Below are positions 8,087 to 15,112 of a stretch of DNA of 25,715 nucleotides, piece by piece. Position 1 is the stretch's first letter; the number at the start of each line of letters is the position of its first letter. Below the pieces are notes generated by a model. It ran no database searches. It saw nothing but the letters and a program-made list of their open reading frames with translations, and was not told the origin of the DNA. The position numbers and the translations under genes are program-made. Source of the DNA: a virus; the IMG/VR virus record IMGVR_UViG_3300009164_000323, positions 1 to 25,715 of that record; one strand, 5' to 3'.

Positions 8087-8736
8087 ACTTGGAGTTAGAA
8101 CATGTCAAGTCTCAACTTCCGTTGAAGAAGCTGCAAGACATATGGAAGTTCGAGAAAGATCGTAATAGCATGAACACCTATGACGAGACTGGCAAGTATG
8201 TGGATAAGGTAGACATCTATCTACAGGAGAAGATCAACTGTGCTATCGAGTTAGGATTAGACAACACTACCGGAAAGAGGATCTGCGACATAGGTGCTGG
8301 TATGGGTTATTTTCCTTGGCTGTGCGACAAGCTCGGACATGACTGCGATTTCACTGACGTAGATCCTCCCAAATTCTATTCCTTAGCATGGCCTGTGTTA
8401 GGCATAGACAAATGCAATCATCTAGAGATAGTAGGAAAGAAAGATTTCAAGCTACCTAGATCATACGACATCATAACGGCACATCGCACGGTGTTTGATA
8501 TACGCAACTATATCTGGCACTTGAACGAATGGATGAGCTTCTTAACATCCTGCGAGAGATACCTTAATGAGGACGGTGTGCTTTTCGTGCTGACAAACCT
8601 AAGCGGTCAGATATTCCACAGGGCACATCCGGATGTTCAAGCACTATTCCACCCTTATCGTGTGGAGAGATTCCGTAGCTTAGCATTCAAGATGACTAAA
8701 CAACAATTAAAGGACTTGCTATGCCTAGAGCTCTAA
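8083..8736 (+). CDS. Class I SAM-dependent methyltransferase
   Basis: 217 residues; the start overlaps the preceding stop (ATGA). Motif I is ICDIGAGMGYFPWLC near residue 67, followed by an acidic residue at the end of strand 2 (FTDVDPP) and a post-motif strand SYDIITAHRTVFDI. A strand near residue 165 (DGVLFVLTNLSG) fits motif III. The family includes sugar O-, N- and C-methyltransferases as well as others. Since it lies between the dehydratase and GDP-mannose dehydratase genes, methylation of the deoxysugar or the glycan is the simplest idea, but no substrate-defining motif is seen. It overlaps the next gene by 16 nt. Confidence 0.75.
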   Translation: MNLELEHVKSQLPLKKLQDIWKFEKDRNSMNTYDETGKYVDKVDIYLQEKINCAIELGLDNTTGKRICDIGAGMGYFPWLCDKLGHDCDFTDVDPPKFYSLAWPVLGIDKCNHLEIVGKKDFKLPRSYDIITAHRTVFDIRNYIWHLNEWMSFLTSCERYLNEDGVLFVLTNLSGQIFHRAHPDVQALFHPYRVERFRSLAFKMTKQQLKDLLCLEL

Positions 8737-9695
8737 TAACTGGATTTCCAGGCCAGGATGCCTGCTATCTTGCTGATCTTCTATTAAACAAAGGCTACAC
8801 AGTCTACGGTATATTGAAGAGATATTCCTGCCCGGAATACAGCAACTTAGATTATCTCAATCTGCGTGATAGAGGATTGAATCTGCTCACAGCAGACATA
8901 ACCGACATCGGTAGCCTGTTCGACGCTATAGAGATAGCACAGCCCGCCGAGTTCTACAATCTAGCAGCGCAGAGCTTCGTGGGAGGCAGCTGGAGGCTAG
9001 CACATGCTACGACCGACGTCGATGCTAAAGGCGTGCTGAACTGTCTAGAAGCGATCAAGAGGATTGACAAGAACATACGTTTCTATCAAGCAGGCACTAG
9101 CGAGATGTTCGGCAATGCTAACACGAACGGATTCCAGACTGAGGATACACCATTCATGCCTCGCAGTCCTTACGGTGTTGCTAAGCTGTATGGCTATCAC
9201 ATCACACGAAACTTCCGAGAGAGCTATGGAATGTATGCGTGTTCCGGAATACTGTTCAATCACGAGAGTCCTATACGAGGCATAGAGTTCGTCACACGCA
9301 AGGTAACGGATGGAGTAGCACAGATAGCTGTAGGCAAGAAGAAAGATCGCATCCGTCTTGGTAATCTAGACGCTGAACGAGATTGGGGATTCGCAGGCGA
9401 CTTTGTGGAAGCACAATGGTTGATGCTTCAACAAGACAAGCCCGATGATTTCATCATCGCCACTGGGGTTAAGAACAGCATCCGAGATCTATGCAAGACC
9501 GCATTCGATGTGGTGGGCATAGACTGGAGAGAATGGATCGAGGAAGCAGAGGAATTCAAACGTCCGGCCGAGCTACACAGCCTGCATGCTAAGTGTGATA
9601 AGGCATATCAGCAGCTTGGATGGAAATCCAAGGTTACTTTTGAAGAGATGATCGAGATGATGGTAGTAGCAGATCTCGAGAGGCACGGCAGATGA
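8721..9695 (+). CDS. gmd: GDP-mannose 4,6-dehydratase
   Basis: 324 residues, an extended SDR. The NAD(P) loop is ALITGFPGQDACYLADLL (4-21), matching the GMD form TGxxGQD. The catalytic set is Thr126-Ser127-Glu128 (GTSEMFGN) and Tyr151/Lys155 (YGVAKLYGY). FNHESPIRG and LGNLDAERDWGFAGDFVEA are diagnostic GMD blocks. The enzyme makes GDP-4-keto-6-deoxy-D-mannose from GDP-mannose, the precursor of fucose, rhamnose, perosamine and colitose. The length is slightly short of the usual 340-370. It supplies the natural substrate for the ColD-like gene upstream. The start lies 16 nt inside the methyltransferase end and the stop overlaps the next start (ATGA). Confidence 0.92.
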   Translation: MPRALITGFPGQDACYLADLLLNKGYTVYGILKRYSCPEYSNLDYLNLRDRGLNLLTADITDIGSLFDAIEIAQPAEFYNLAAQSFVGGSWRLAHATTDVDAKGVLNCLEAIKRIDKNIRFYQAGTSEMFGNANTNGFQTEDTPFMPRSPYGVAKLYGYHITRNFRESYGMYACSGILFNHESPIRGIEFVTRKVTDGVAQIAVGKKKDRIRLGNLDAERDWGFAGDFVEAQWLMLQQDKPDDFIIATGVKNSIRDLCKTAFDVVGIDWREWIEEAEEFKRPAELHSLHAKCDKAYQQLGWKSKVTFEEMIEMMVVADLERHGR

Positions 9696-10213
9696 GGATA
9701 CACATCACCGGCACTACCAAGGGATTGGGAAAGGCTGTTAAAGAATACGCAGAGCTACGCAACTGGACTGTGACTGCTTTCGATAGACCTATCTATGATC
9801 TAGAACGCAATGTAGGCAGCTTCGTTCGAGCAGATTTCGATGTATACGTGAATAACGCACATCACGGTTGGACACAGACTGAGTTGCTATACAAGCTGTG
9901 GGAGATGAACCGAGATCGTCCCTGCCTCATAATTAACGTAGGTAGTGTTGTTATAGACAAGCTGTATGACAAAGTATATCCTTATGCTGTACACAAGACC
10001 GCACTATCCGTAGCATGCAAGCAGCTACAGCAGATAGACAGCAGTTGCAAAGTGACGCATCTAAAGATGGGACGCATGGACACAGATATGATTGCACATC
10101 GCGCAGGGCCTAAGCTGGATACTGCAGCAGTAGCTAGACAGATAGGGCACATCGTTGACATGCCCTATGGTTGTGTTATCAAGGAACTGACGTTAGATAA
10201 TTATTTTACTTAA
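9692..10213 (+). CDS. Short SDR-family oxidoreductase
   Basis: 173 residues with a complete set of classical SDR motifs: TGTTKGLG at 6-13 (cofactor loop), NNAH at 54-57, Ser85 in INVGS, and YAVHK with Tyr98 and Lys102. It is well short of a normal 250-residue SDR, because the C-terminal substrate loop is reduced, but the active-site residues are intact. A ketoreductase role is plausible: the 4-keto sugar made by the two previous enzymes needs reduction. ColC-type epimerase/reductases are longer (about 300), so this is not a close ColC match. It ends at TAA 10211-10213, overlapping the stop of the convergent gene within the sequence CTTAAG. Confidence 0.75.
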   Translation: MRIHITGTTKGLGKAVKEYAELRNWTVTAFDRPIYDLERNVGSFVRADFDVYVNNAHHGWTQTELLYKLWEMNRDRPCLIINVGSVVIDKLYDKVYPYAVHKTALSVACKQLQQIDSSCKVTHLKMGRMDTDMIAHRAGPKLDTAAVARQIGHIVDMPYGCVIKELTLDNYFT

Positions 10214-10941
10214 GATTTCCCTATCGACCTGCTGTATGCTTCGAATTCAGCAAACCATTCCTCTGCGTAATCCACATCTTGCCAGTTAGGGAACCAAGGT
10301 CCACCTCTCGTATAGTGTACTGCTCTGGCATCGTCGGATTTATACCATCCTTCTAGATAGTTCCAATGGAACGGCAATTCTCCGATCAGATGATCTTCAA
10401 GCCAGCTAAACCTATGTAAGAATCCTGGATCTTTAGTATTGACCATCTCTAGATCCAATGCTCTATTTGCAGGATGCCCGCAGTTGAATAGTATCAAGCT
10501 GCTCCAGTTCTTCCTCGGGTATGCTTCCTGTATCTGACCATCCATCTTGACAGATTCCTTAGGAGTATAATCGTGTTTCACGACCTGTACTGCATACTTT
10601 GAATCTATCAATCTAAAGAGATCGCTGACATCAGCTTGGAATAGGAAATCGCAATCACAGAATATTGCCCATCCTTTATAGTTCATGAGATGTGGCACTA
10701 AGAATCTAGTGAATGTAAACTCTGTGCTTGCCTTGGGATCATTCTCTCTCCAGATGATTCCTTGTTCTCGTAGTTCATCTAGCTTCAGAGGTAGGACAGT
10801 GTGATTGTATGTATCTCTATCATTGATACTAAATTTACACACTTGATACGCGATATCCTCTCTGGAATCCCATCCGACGAATACTTTTCTTTCATTTTCC
10901 CATTTTAGGTAATCTCTCAATGGGTCATAAGATTGCGACAT
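10210..10941 (-). CDS. DxD glycosyltransferase-like protein (minus strand)
   Basis: 243 residues. KVFVGWDSREDIAYQVCKFS (residues 19-38) is the typical first strand and helix of a GT-A glycosyltransferase. WAIFCDCDFLFQADVSDLF (91-109) gives the metal-binding DxD (D96, D98). TRGGPWFPNW near the C-terminus fits the late loop of GT8-like enzymes. The start ATG at 10941 follows AAGGAG with 8 nt between. It is the only minus-strand protein gene in the first 15 kb and is divergent from the next gene, with a palindromic TTAAATATG/CATATTTAA intergenic site. Donor and acceptor are unknown. Confidence 0.75.
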   Translation of the reverse strand: MSQSYDPLRDYLKWENERKVFVGWDSREDIAYQVCKFSINDRDTYNHTVLPLKLDELREQGIIWRENDPKASTEFTFTRFLVPHLMNYKGWAIFCDCDFLFQADVSDLFRLIDSKYAVQVVKHDYTPKESVKMDGQIQEAYPRKNWSSLILFNCGHPANRALDLEMVNTKDPGFLHRFSWLEDHLIGELPFHWNYLEGWYKSDDARAVHYTRGGPWFPNWQDVDYAEEWFAEFEAYSRSIGKS

Positions 10942-10953
10942 CTCATCATCTCC

Positions 10954-10973
10954 TTAAATATGTGCATATTTAA
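10954..10973. promoter_or_regulatory. Palindrome between divergent glycosyltransferase genes
   Basis: TTAAATATG (10954-10962) and CATATTTAA (10965-10973) form perfect 9-bp arms around a 2-nt centre. Each strand carries a TAAATA late-type core, pointing in both directions, in the 53-nt gap between the genes at 10941 (-) and 10995 (+). A bidirectional late promoter is plausible but untested. Confidence 0.4.
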
Positions 10974-10994
10974 TGTAAGGTTCTAGAGCATCGT

Positions 10995-11693
10995 ATGAAA
11001 CAGATAATCTGCGTCCACGTGGGTGAGAAATATTCCAATCAGTATGTAGAGAAATTATATCGTGCAGTCAGGAGACAGATGTGCGATCCTTGCTTGTTCA
11101 CGGTATTGACTGATAACAAGCAATATGATATATCGGATCCAAACTTTCGATCGATCATCGTAAATCCTTTACCAGTCGGTCCAGAGAAGATGTGGTGGTA
11201 TAAGATGGAAGCATTCCGGCCAGACGTCGTTGTAGCAGGAGAGAATCTTCTGTGTGACATAGATATAGTCATCTGCAATAGCTTAGACAAGTTCTGGAAT
11301 TATCATCCGGAAGAATTCGTGATCATCCAGGATTTTAATCGTCTCTGGTATCCCAACTATAATAGAAATAACAGCAGCGTAGTGAAGTTTGATCAGATCA
11401 CAGCAGCTAAGATATGGAATCTGTGGTCGTCAGATTCCATAGGATTCGTACGAAAATATAGGGGAGATCAGGATTGGTTTGATGGCGAACTGACGGATAT
11501 GAGGCGCTGGCCGACCAAATGGATATTGAGCTGGAAATGGGAAGTATTCAACGGTGGATTGGTCGAATCAGGACGCAATAAATATCATAGCAATGAAACA
11601 ATCTTGGATCATGAATGCAGCATATTATCTTTTCACGGTAAGCCGGATCCCGCAGATGTTGACCATGAGATAGTGCATCGTCATTGGATATGA
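10995..11693 (+). CDS. Glycosyltransferase-like protein with DID motif
   Basis: 232 residues. IICVHVGEKYSNQYVEKLYRA opens like a GT-A enzyme. ENLLCDIDIVICNSLDKF (83-100) supplies a DxD-type motif (D88, D90). PEKMWWYKMEAFRP before it resembles the KxxWWxK region of phage GT8-like proteins. The C-terminal ILSFHGKPDPADV is also typical: a His-rich end strand often binds the metal. It is divergent from the previous gene and followed 28 nt later by the 194-aa gene. The three DxD-type proteins in this window are related in plan but look diverged in sequence. Confidence 0.7.
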   Translation: MKQIICVHVGEKYSNQYVEKLYRAVRRQMCDPCLFTVLTDNKQYDISDPNFRSIIVNPLPVGPEKMWWYKMEAFRPDVVVAGENLLCDIDIVICNSLDKFWNYHPEEFVIIQDFNRLWYPNYNRNNSSVVKFDQITAAKIWNLWSSDSIGFVRKYRGDQDWFDGELTDMRRWPTKWILSWKWEVFNGGLVESGRNKYHSNETILDHECSILSFHGKPDPADVDHEIVHRHWI

Positions 11694-11701
11694 GATAAAT
11701 A
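11694..11701 (+). promoter_or_regulatory. GATAAATA late-promoter-like octamer
   Basis: GATAAATA differs from the T4 late octamer TATAAATA at the first base. It lies 20 nt before the ATG at 11722, a normal distance for a late transcript with a short leader carrying GGAG at 11710-11713. Confidence 0.5.
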
Positions 11702-11721
11702 AAGCATATGGAGATACTTAG

Positions 11722-12306
11722 ATGGCTGAATCTTATCGTTTGAAAGTGACCTGCAGCTTGCTTGCTAATGTTCTTGAGGATAATGTAAGACGATTTACTC
11801 TCAACTTCGATGGATTAGACGTATTGAGCGATGTCGAAGTACGCAGCACAGATGTAGATAATCCTGACAGTTTCGAGTTTGACATCAGCAAAGCGCCCGG
11901 AATGTATATCCTGACCATGCTCAATGTCATTGACAGCATAAGTTCTACTACACTATTATTGCAGGATATCTGGATCAGCAACAATGCGGGAGTAGATTTC
12001 TTTCCTCTGAGCCTGCACCGCAGTAATTCCAATGGCACTAAGATAATTGTTCCAGAAGGTTCTCCGCATCCTAAGTGGCTCAAGATCATCAAACCTAATA
12101 CTACATTCGTGTTCAACATAGAATTACCAAGTGCAGAAGATTTCTCTAAACGGTATGATGCTAAGACAGTTGCTGAGCAGATCGCACTGTGTGATCAAAG
12201 GATAGCAGAAAACAGGGCCTTGCTAAACACTCTTGAAGGTGCTAGCGAGCTCACTTATTATAGATTGTTAGCGACCAAAACCATGTGGGAAAAATTCCTG
12301 GATTAA
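11722..12306 (+). CDS. Unknown 194-aa protein, beta-rich with a helical tail
   Basis: The start at 11722 has GGAG at 11710-11713 and a late-type octamer further upstream. Residues 1 to about 135 alternate short hydrophobic strands and look like a beta-sandwich. Residues 138-194 are helical (AEQIALCDQRIAENRALL), perhaps a coiled coil. There is no signal peptide and no catalytic motif. A late promoter and a beta plus coiled-coil architecture would suit a virion or adhesion component, but this is inference only. The family is not recognised. It is followed by a 163-nt gap holding the promoters of the outer-membrane gene. Confidence 0.7.
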   Translation: MAESYRLKVTCSLLANVLEDNVRRFTLNFDGLDVLSDVEVRSTDVDNPDSFEFDISKAPGMYILTMLNVIDSISSTTLLLQDIWISNNAGVDFFPLSLHRSNSNGTKIIVPEGSPHPKWLKIIKPNTTFVFNIELPSAEDFSKRYDAKTVAEQIALCDQRIAENRALLNTLEGASELTYYRLLATKTMWEKFLD

Positions 12307-12307
12307 A

Positions 12308-12351
12308 TTGACTTTTCTCCCTGCCTAAGCTATTATATTATAAATAGCTTA
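12308..12351 (+). promoter_or_regulatory. Tandem sigma70-type and T4 late-type promoters of the outer-membrane gene
   Basis: TTGACT at 12308-12313 and TATTAT at 12331-12336 are 17 nt apart. TATAAATA, the exact T4 late octamer, follows at 12339-12346. The whole -10 region lies within an inverted repeat (TAAGCTATT 12326-12334, AATAGCTTA 12343-12351) that could be an operator or could form a hairpin. About 120 nt of untranslated leader remains before the ATG at 12470. Confidence 0.7.
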
Positions 12352-12469
12352 CGGTTAGACATTGGTCGAACAGGTCCCTGCTTCGAACAAACCAATAAAC
12401 AGTAGGCTATTTGGATAACCCAGGCTTGCATCCATTTCCAGGGTGCCGGTCGCAACAAAAGGAAAGAAG

Positions 12470-13021
12470 ATGAACAAACTTGTAACAGCAGTCCTCGCTC
12501 TCTTAGCGACGGCGGTGGCAGCGAATGCAGCTAACCTCCCAGAAAAGAAAGCAACACCTGCAGCACCAGTAGCAGCGGCATATCCAGATTCTTGGTATTT
12601 CGGTGTCAACGGTGGTGCGAACTATCAGCGTAATGATTCGCTGCGTGATCAACCAGGTGTAACAGGATTTGTAGTAGGCAAGAACATCAACAAGCAGTTT
12701 GCTGTTGAAGGTTCCTACGACTACTACTTCAAGAATAATGGTCGTAAGGACAATCAACGTGGTACAGTCAACGTGCTGTATACTCCGATTGAATTGTTTG
12801 GCTTTAGACCATACGCACTAGCTGGTGTAGGAGCGGAAGCTCGCGACACAGCAATCGTCAAGAACGGAGACGCTCGTGCGATTTATAACGTAGGTGGCGG
12901 TGTTAAGTATACCATCACTACCAACATCGATGCTGATGTGCGTTATAAGTATGTCAAGGATTGGTCCGGAAAAGATCGCGACAGCAATGTTGTTACTTTC
13001 GGTATCAATTACAAGTTCTAA
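12470..13021 (+). CDS. Outer-membrane beta-barrel protein with signal peptide
   Basis: 183 residues from the ATG at 12470, chosen because AAGGAAAG precedes it and because it gives a clean signal peptide: MNKL, then a hydrophobic stretch, then cleavage after a small-residue motif (ANA-ANLPEKK). A short Ala/Pro linker follows, then alternating strands (WYFGVNGGANYQ, FAVEGSYDYYF, YALAGVGAEA, IYNVGGGVKYTI, IDADVRYKYV). The last residue is Phe in FGINYKF, the BAM recognition end. The plan fits an 8-stranded OmpA/Ail/Lom-like barrel. Phage Lom is a known outer-membrane moron product. Possible roles are altering host surface properties or blocking superinfection; neither is shown here. A strong terminator follows. 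Confidence 0.85.
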   Translation: MNKLVTAVLALLATAVAANAANLPEKKATPAAPVAAAYPDSWYFGVNGGANYQRNDSLRDQPGVTGFVVGKNINKQFAVEGSYDYYFKNNGRKDNQRGTVNVLYTPIELFGFRPYALAGVGAEARDTAIVKNGDARAIYNVGGGVKYTITTNIDADVRYKYVKDWSGKDRDSNVVTFGINYKF

Positions 13022-13043
13022 TTCATATAGTAACTTGATATAG

Positions 13044-13074
13044 ATGGCGAGCAGGAAACTGCTCGTCATTTTTT
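13044..13074 (+). terminator. Strong rho-independent terminator after the outer-membrane gene
   Basis: An 11-bp stem (13044-13054 with 13059-13069, one G-T pair) is capped by a GAAA tetraloop and followed directly by six T residues. It makes the outer-membrane gene a single-gene unit with its own promoters. Confidence 0.92.
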
Positions 13075-13087
13075 ATGGCCGAACATA

Positions 13088-13124
13088 TAGACAGGATACA
13101 TACAAAGTGTTACAGTATGTAACA
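13088..13124 (+). promoter_or_regulatory. Weak sigma70-like promoter with an operator-like inverted repeat
   Basis: TAGACA at 13088-13093 and TACAGT at 13111-13116 are 17 nt apart. TGTTAC (13108-13113) and GTAACA (13119-13124) form an inverted repeat over the -10 box. It would start the small membrane protein and oxygenase genes downstream. The boxes are far from consensus. Confidence 0.3.
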
Positions 13125-13140
13125 ATATGGAGCATATCAA

Positions 13141-13422
13141 ATGAAATTTGTTACTGTTATGGACATGTGGCTGTTGATCATCAACATCTGCATGATGGGA
13201 GGACTCTTCTACTTTGGGCGTAAGCTGCTTAAAACCATGACACGCATCATGCATGTAGGCGAGCAGAAGGATAACAATACAGAGCGTCAACGCTGCATTA
13301 AATTGATAGAGATGGAACTGGATCATTATAGGGTCATCAATGGCATGCATTCGGATGCAGAAGCTAATCAGGTAGTGCATACGTTGGAGTATGTGCTCGA
13401 ACAGATCAAGAAGGGAAAGTGA
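13141..13422 (+). CDS. Small single-pass membrane protein (93 aa)
   Basis: The start is supported by GGAG about 8 nt upstream. Residues 8-28 (DMWLLIINICMMGGLFYFGRK) form one membrane helix, and positive residues after it suggest a cytoplasmic C-terminus. The rest is helical and charged, ending KKGK. No family motif is seen. It is followed after one base by another small membrane protein. A holin/antiholin or membrane-anchored regulator is conceivable but not supported by any motif. Confidence 0.65.
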   Translation: MKFVTVMDMWLLIINICMMGGLFYFGRKLLKTMTRIMHVGEQKDNNTERQRCIKLIEMELDHYRVINGMHSDAEANQVVHTLEYVLEQIKKGK

Positions 13423-13423
13423 C

Positions 13424-13579
13424 ATGGATATCCTCATGTTCCTAGCTGTGTATTTCGCAGGATTCTTCACTGCTGTAAATATATTCGGAACTCTCATCTA
13501 CTGGAAAGAGATCAAGGCATGGGTATCAAACATCAAAGAGCGTATACACTGCCAGTGGATTCTCTGGAAATATAGATGA
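13424..13579 (+). CDS. Small membrane protein (51 aa)
   Basis: The ATG at 13424 directly follows the upstream stop; an in-frame ATG at 13391 would add 11 charged residues inside the preceding gene and is less likely. Residues 3-26 are strongly hydrophobic (ILMFLAVYFAGFFTAVNIFG), then Trp- and Lys-rich. The stop overlaps the next start (ATGA at 13576). It is probably co-transcribed with the 93-aa gene and the oxygenase pair. Function unknown. Confidence 0.6.
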   Translation: MDILMFLAVYFAGFFTAVNIFGTLIYWKEIKAWVSNIKERIHCQWILWKYR

Positions 13580-14322
13580 TACCAGGAGTTAGACTAACGA
13601 CTGCTCAGAAGATGAAGTTTGCCAAGCTGTCTGCAAACGTGGAAACCATATCTGATTACATGTCTATATTCAGACAACTGGAGTATCAAGAACTTACACA
13701 ATACTTTAGGATGACGAATAGTAGCTGGCCCGAACGAGAAGGAGAGTTCAGGACTGTCGGTAATATAGGAATCGAAAAAGATTATTACGAGAAACACATA
13801 TTAACTCAGACTCCTCCGGCAATAGAAGAGCTCAATCTAAACGATGAAGTGAAACTACTTAGTGGAAATCATATATCTAGCCACATGGAATATGATTTAA
13901 GCGATATTAAACAACGAATCTTAGAAAAGTTTGGATTGATGGAATGCGAAGTAGCATTACATGATCAACCGCCTGGCGGTGTGCATGTGTGGCATTATGA
14001 CAGCATGCTACGATACTATGAATCTATCTGGTTACCCGCTGATCCTGCTCGCGGTAAACTCAAGTTGAATAAACAAACGCAATGGGCCGATGACGGAACT
14101 ATGCCTATTAGATTATTCGTATCACTAAAAGATTGGCATTACGGACAGATATTCCAATTTGGTAGTAAATTATGGCAGGGATGGCAAGCAGGAGATGTGA
14201 TCTGGTTTGAATGGCAGAATCTTCCTCATGCTACTGCTAATGCAAGCATGTTTAATCGACCGATCGTTCGAGTCACTGGATTGATATCGTTATCCGATGA
14301 AAAGCACAATATGCTCCGGTAA
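13576..14322 (+). CDS. 2OG-Fe(II) oxygenase-like protein (tandem paralogue 1)
   Basis: 248 residues. An iron facial triad can be read as His140-x-Asp142 (WHYD) and His218 (LPHATAN), with Arg228 or Arg232 (RPIVRV) placed to bind 2-oxoglutarate. The core is a beta-helix-like pattern with IFQFGSKLWQGWQAGDVIWFEW before the distal His. The N-terminus shares TTAQKMKFA and the phrase TNSxWPxREG with the next gene, so the two are paralogues. Phage members of this superfamily are common in marine T4-like genomes; substrates are usually unknown (protein, nucleic acid or small molecule). The start is in ATGA overlap with the small membrane gene. Confidence 0.75.
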   Translation: MIPGVRLTTAQKMKFAKLSANVETISDYMSIFRQLEYQELTQYFRMTNSSWPEREGEFRTVGNIGIEKDYYEKHILTQTPPAIEELNLNDEVKLLSGNHISSHMEYDLSDIKQRILEKFGLMECEVALHDQPPGGVHVWHYDSMLRYYESIWLPADPARGKLKLNKQTQWADDGTMPIRLFVSLKDWHYGQIFQFGSKLWQGWQAGDVIWFEWQNLPHATANASMFNRPIVRVTGLISLSDEKHNMLR

Positions 14323-14327
14323 ATATC
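14320..14327 (+). promoter_or_regulatory. TAAATATC box 5 nt before a start codon (site 2)
   Basis: TAAATATC at 14320-14327; TAAATA ends 5 nt before the ATG at 14331. It includes the stop codon of the upstream gene. No ribosome-binding site is seen. Confidence 0.4.
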
Positions 14328-14330
14328 GGC

Positions 14331-15080
14331 ATGACGCACATGATTCCTGCTCCCACAACAGCACAGAAGATAAAATTCGCTCGATATGATTCTGTAGAAA
14401 CCATCAAAGATTATATGGATTTCTTAGACGGGTTAGAGTCTAGAGTAGCAGATCAGATATTCCGTCAGACTAATTCCGGATGGCCAGATCGTGAAGGATA
14501 TTTTGGTAAGGTTGCTGAATTACCTATCCATGATGGATTCTTCGAATCTAATATATTGCCTGTGTCCAAGGAAAGGACTCCTACGCCGTTAGTGTGGGAT
14601 CAAGAGTATCTATGTGGACAACAGAACGCATCTCCTATCGAATATAATCTTAAAGAGATAGCAGATATGGTAGTAGATGCTTTCGATATAGAGGAACCTT
14701 TCGTACAGCTCAGCTGTCAGAAACCTGGTATGGTTCATGCTTTCCATTTTGACGATCTCAAGACTTATTATAAAGGTATATGGACCGAAAATGATCCCAG
14801 CAGGAAAGAGTTCAAGTTTAATAGACAAACACTATGGGCCGAGATGGATGATAGATTTGCTATCAAGTTCATGATACCTCTGACCGATTGGCGTTACGGA
14901 CATATATTCCAATTTGGTATGAAGTATTGGGATAACTGGCGTGCCGGTGATGTAGTGATATTCGATTGGCAGAACTTACCGCATGGCACAGCTAACGCTA
15001 GCTTCTATGATAGACCGATGGTGAGGGTGTCTGCGATAGCAAGATATTCTGATCCTCGCCACGATATATTCCGGACATAA
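14331..15080 (+). CDS. 2OG-Fe(II) oxygenase-like protein (tandem paralogue 2)
   Basis: 249 residues, aligned with its neighbour along its length. His139-x-Asp141 (FHFD), His218 (LPHGTAN) and Arg228/Arg232 (RPMVRV) keep the iron and 2-oxoglutarate residues in the same positions. Shared landmarks are TTAQKIKFA, TNSGWPDREG and the IFQFG...W.AGDV...F.WQNLPH run. Both copies seem intact, so they may act on different substrates or as a heteromer. An alternative start at 14340 (MIPAP) exists; 14331 is favoured by its 5-nt distance from the TAAATATC box. The stop is followed by a hairpin belonging to the opposite strand. Confidence 0.75.
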   Translation: MTHMIPAPTTAQKIKFARYDSVETIKDYMDFLDGLESRVADQIFRQTNSGWPDREGYFGKVAELPIHDGFFESNILPVSKERTPTPLVWDQEYLCGQQNASPIEYNLKEIADMVVDAFDIEEPFVQLSCQKPGMVHAFHFDDLKTYYKGIWTENDPSRKEFKFNRQTLWAEMDDRFAIKFMIPLTDWRYGHIFQFGMKYWDNWRAGDVVIFDWQNLPHGTANASFYDRPMVRVSAIARYSDPRHDIFRT

Positions 15081-15106
15081 AAAAAGCTGTGCAATTTGCA
15101 CAGCTT
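15079..15106 (-). terminator. Rho-independent terminator of the minus-strand transporter operon
   Basis: AAGCTGTGCA (15084-15093) and TGCACAGCTT (15097-15106) form a 10-bp stem with a 3-nt loop. Read on the minus strand it is followed by seven T residues (15079-15085). It lies just after the tctC-like stop, and overlaps the stop of the convergent + strand oxygenase. Confidence 0.9.
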
Positions 15107-15112
15107 ATGAGC

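Noticed and set aside
3676-10213. Glycosyltransferases acting on phage DNA as in T4
   Set aside because: No hydroxymethylase, dCTPase or known DNA glucosyltransferase motif is visible. The deoxysugar genes fit surface glycans better.
13141-13579. Holin/antiholin pair
   Set aside because: Only single membrane helices are visible, with no lysis gene nearby and no family motif; kept as unknown membrane proteins.
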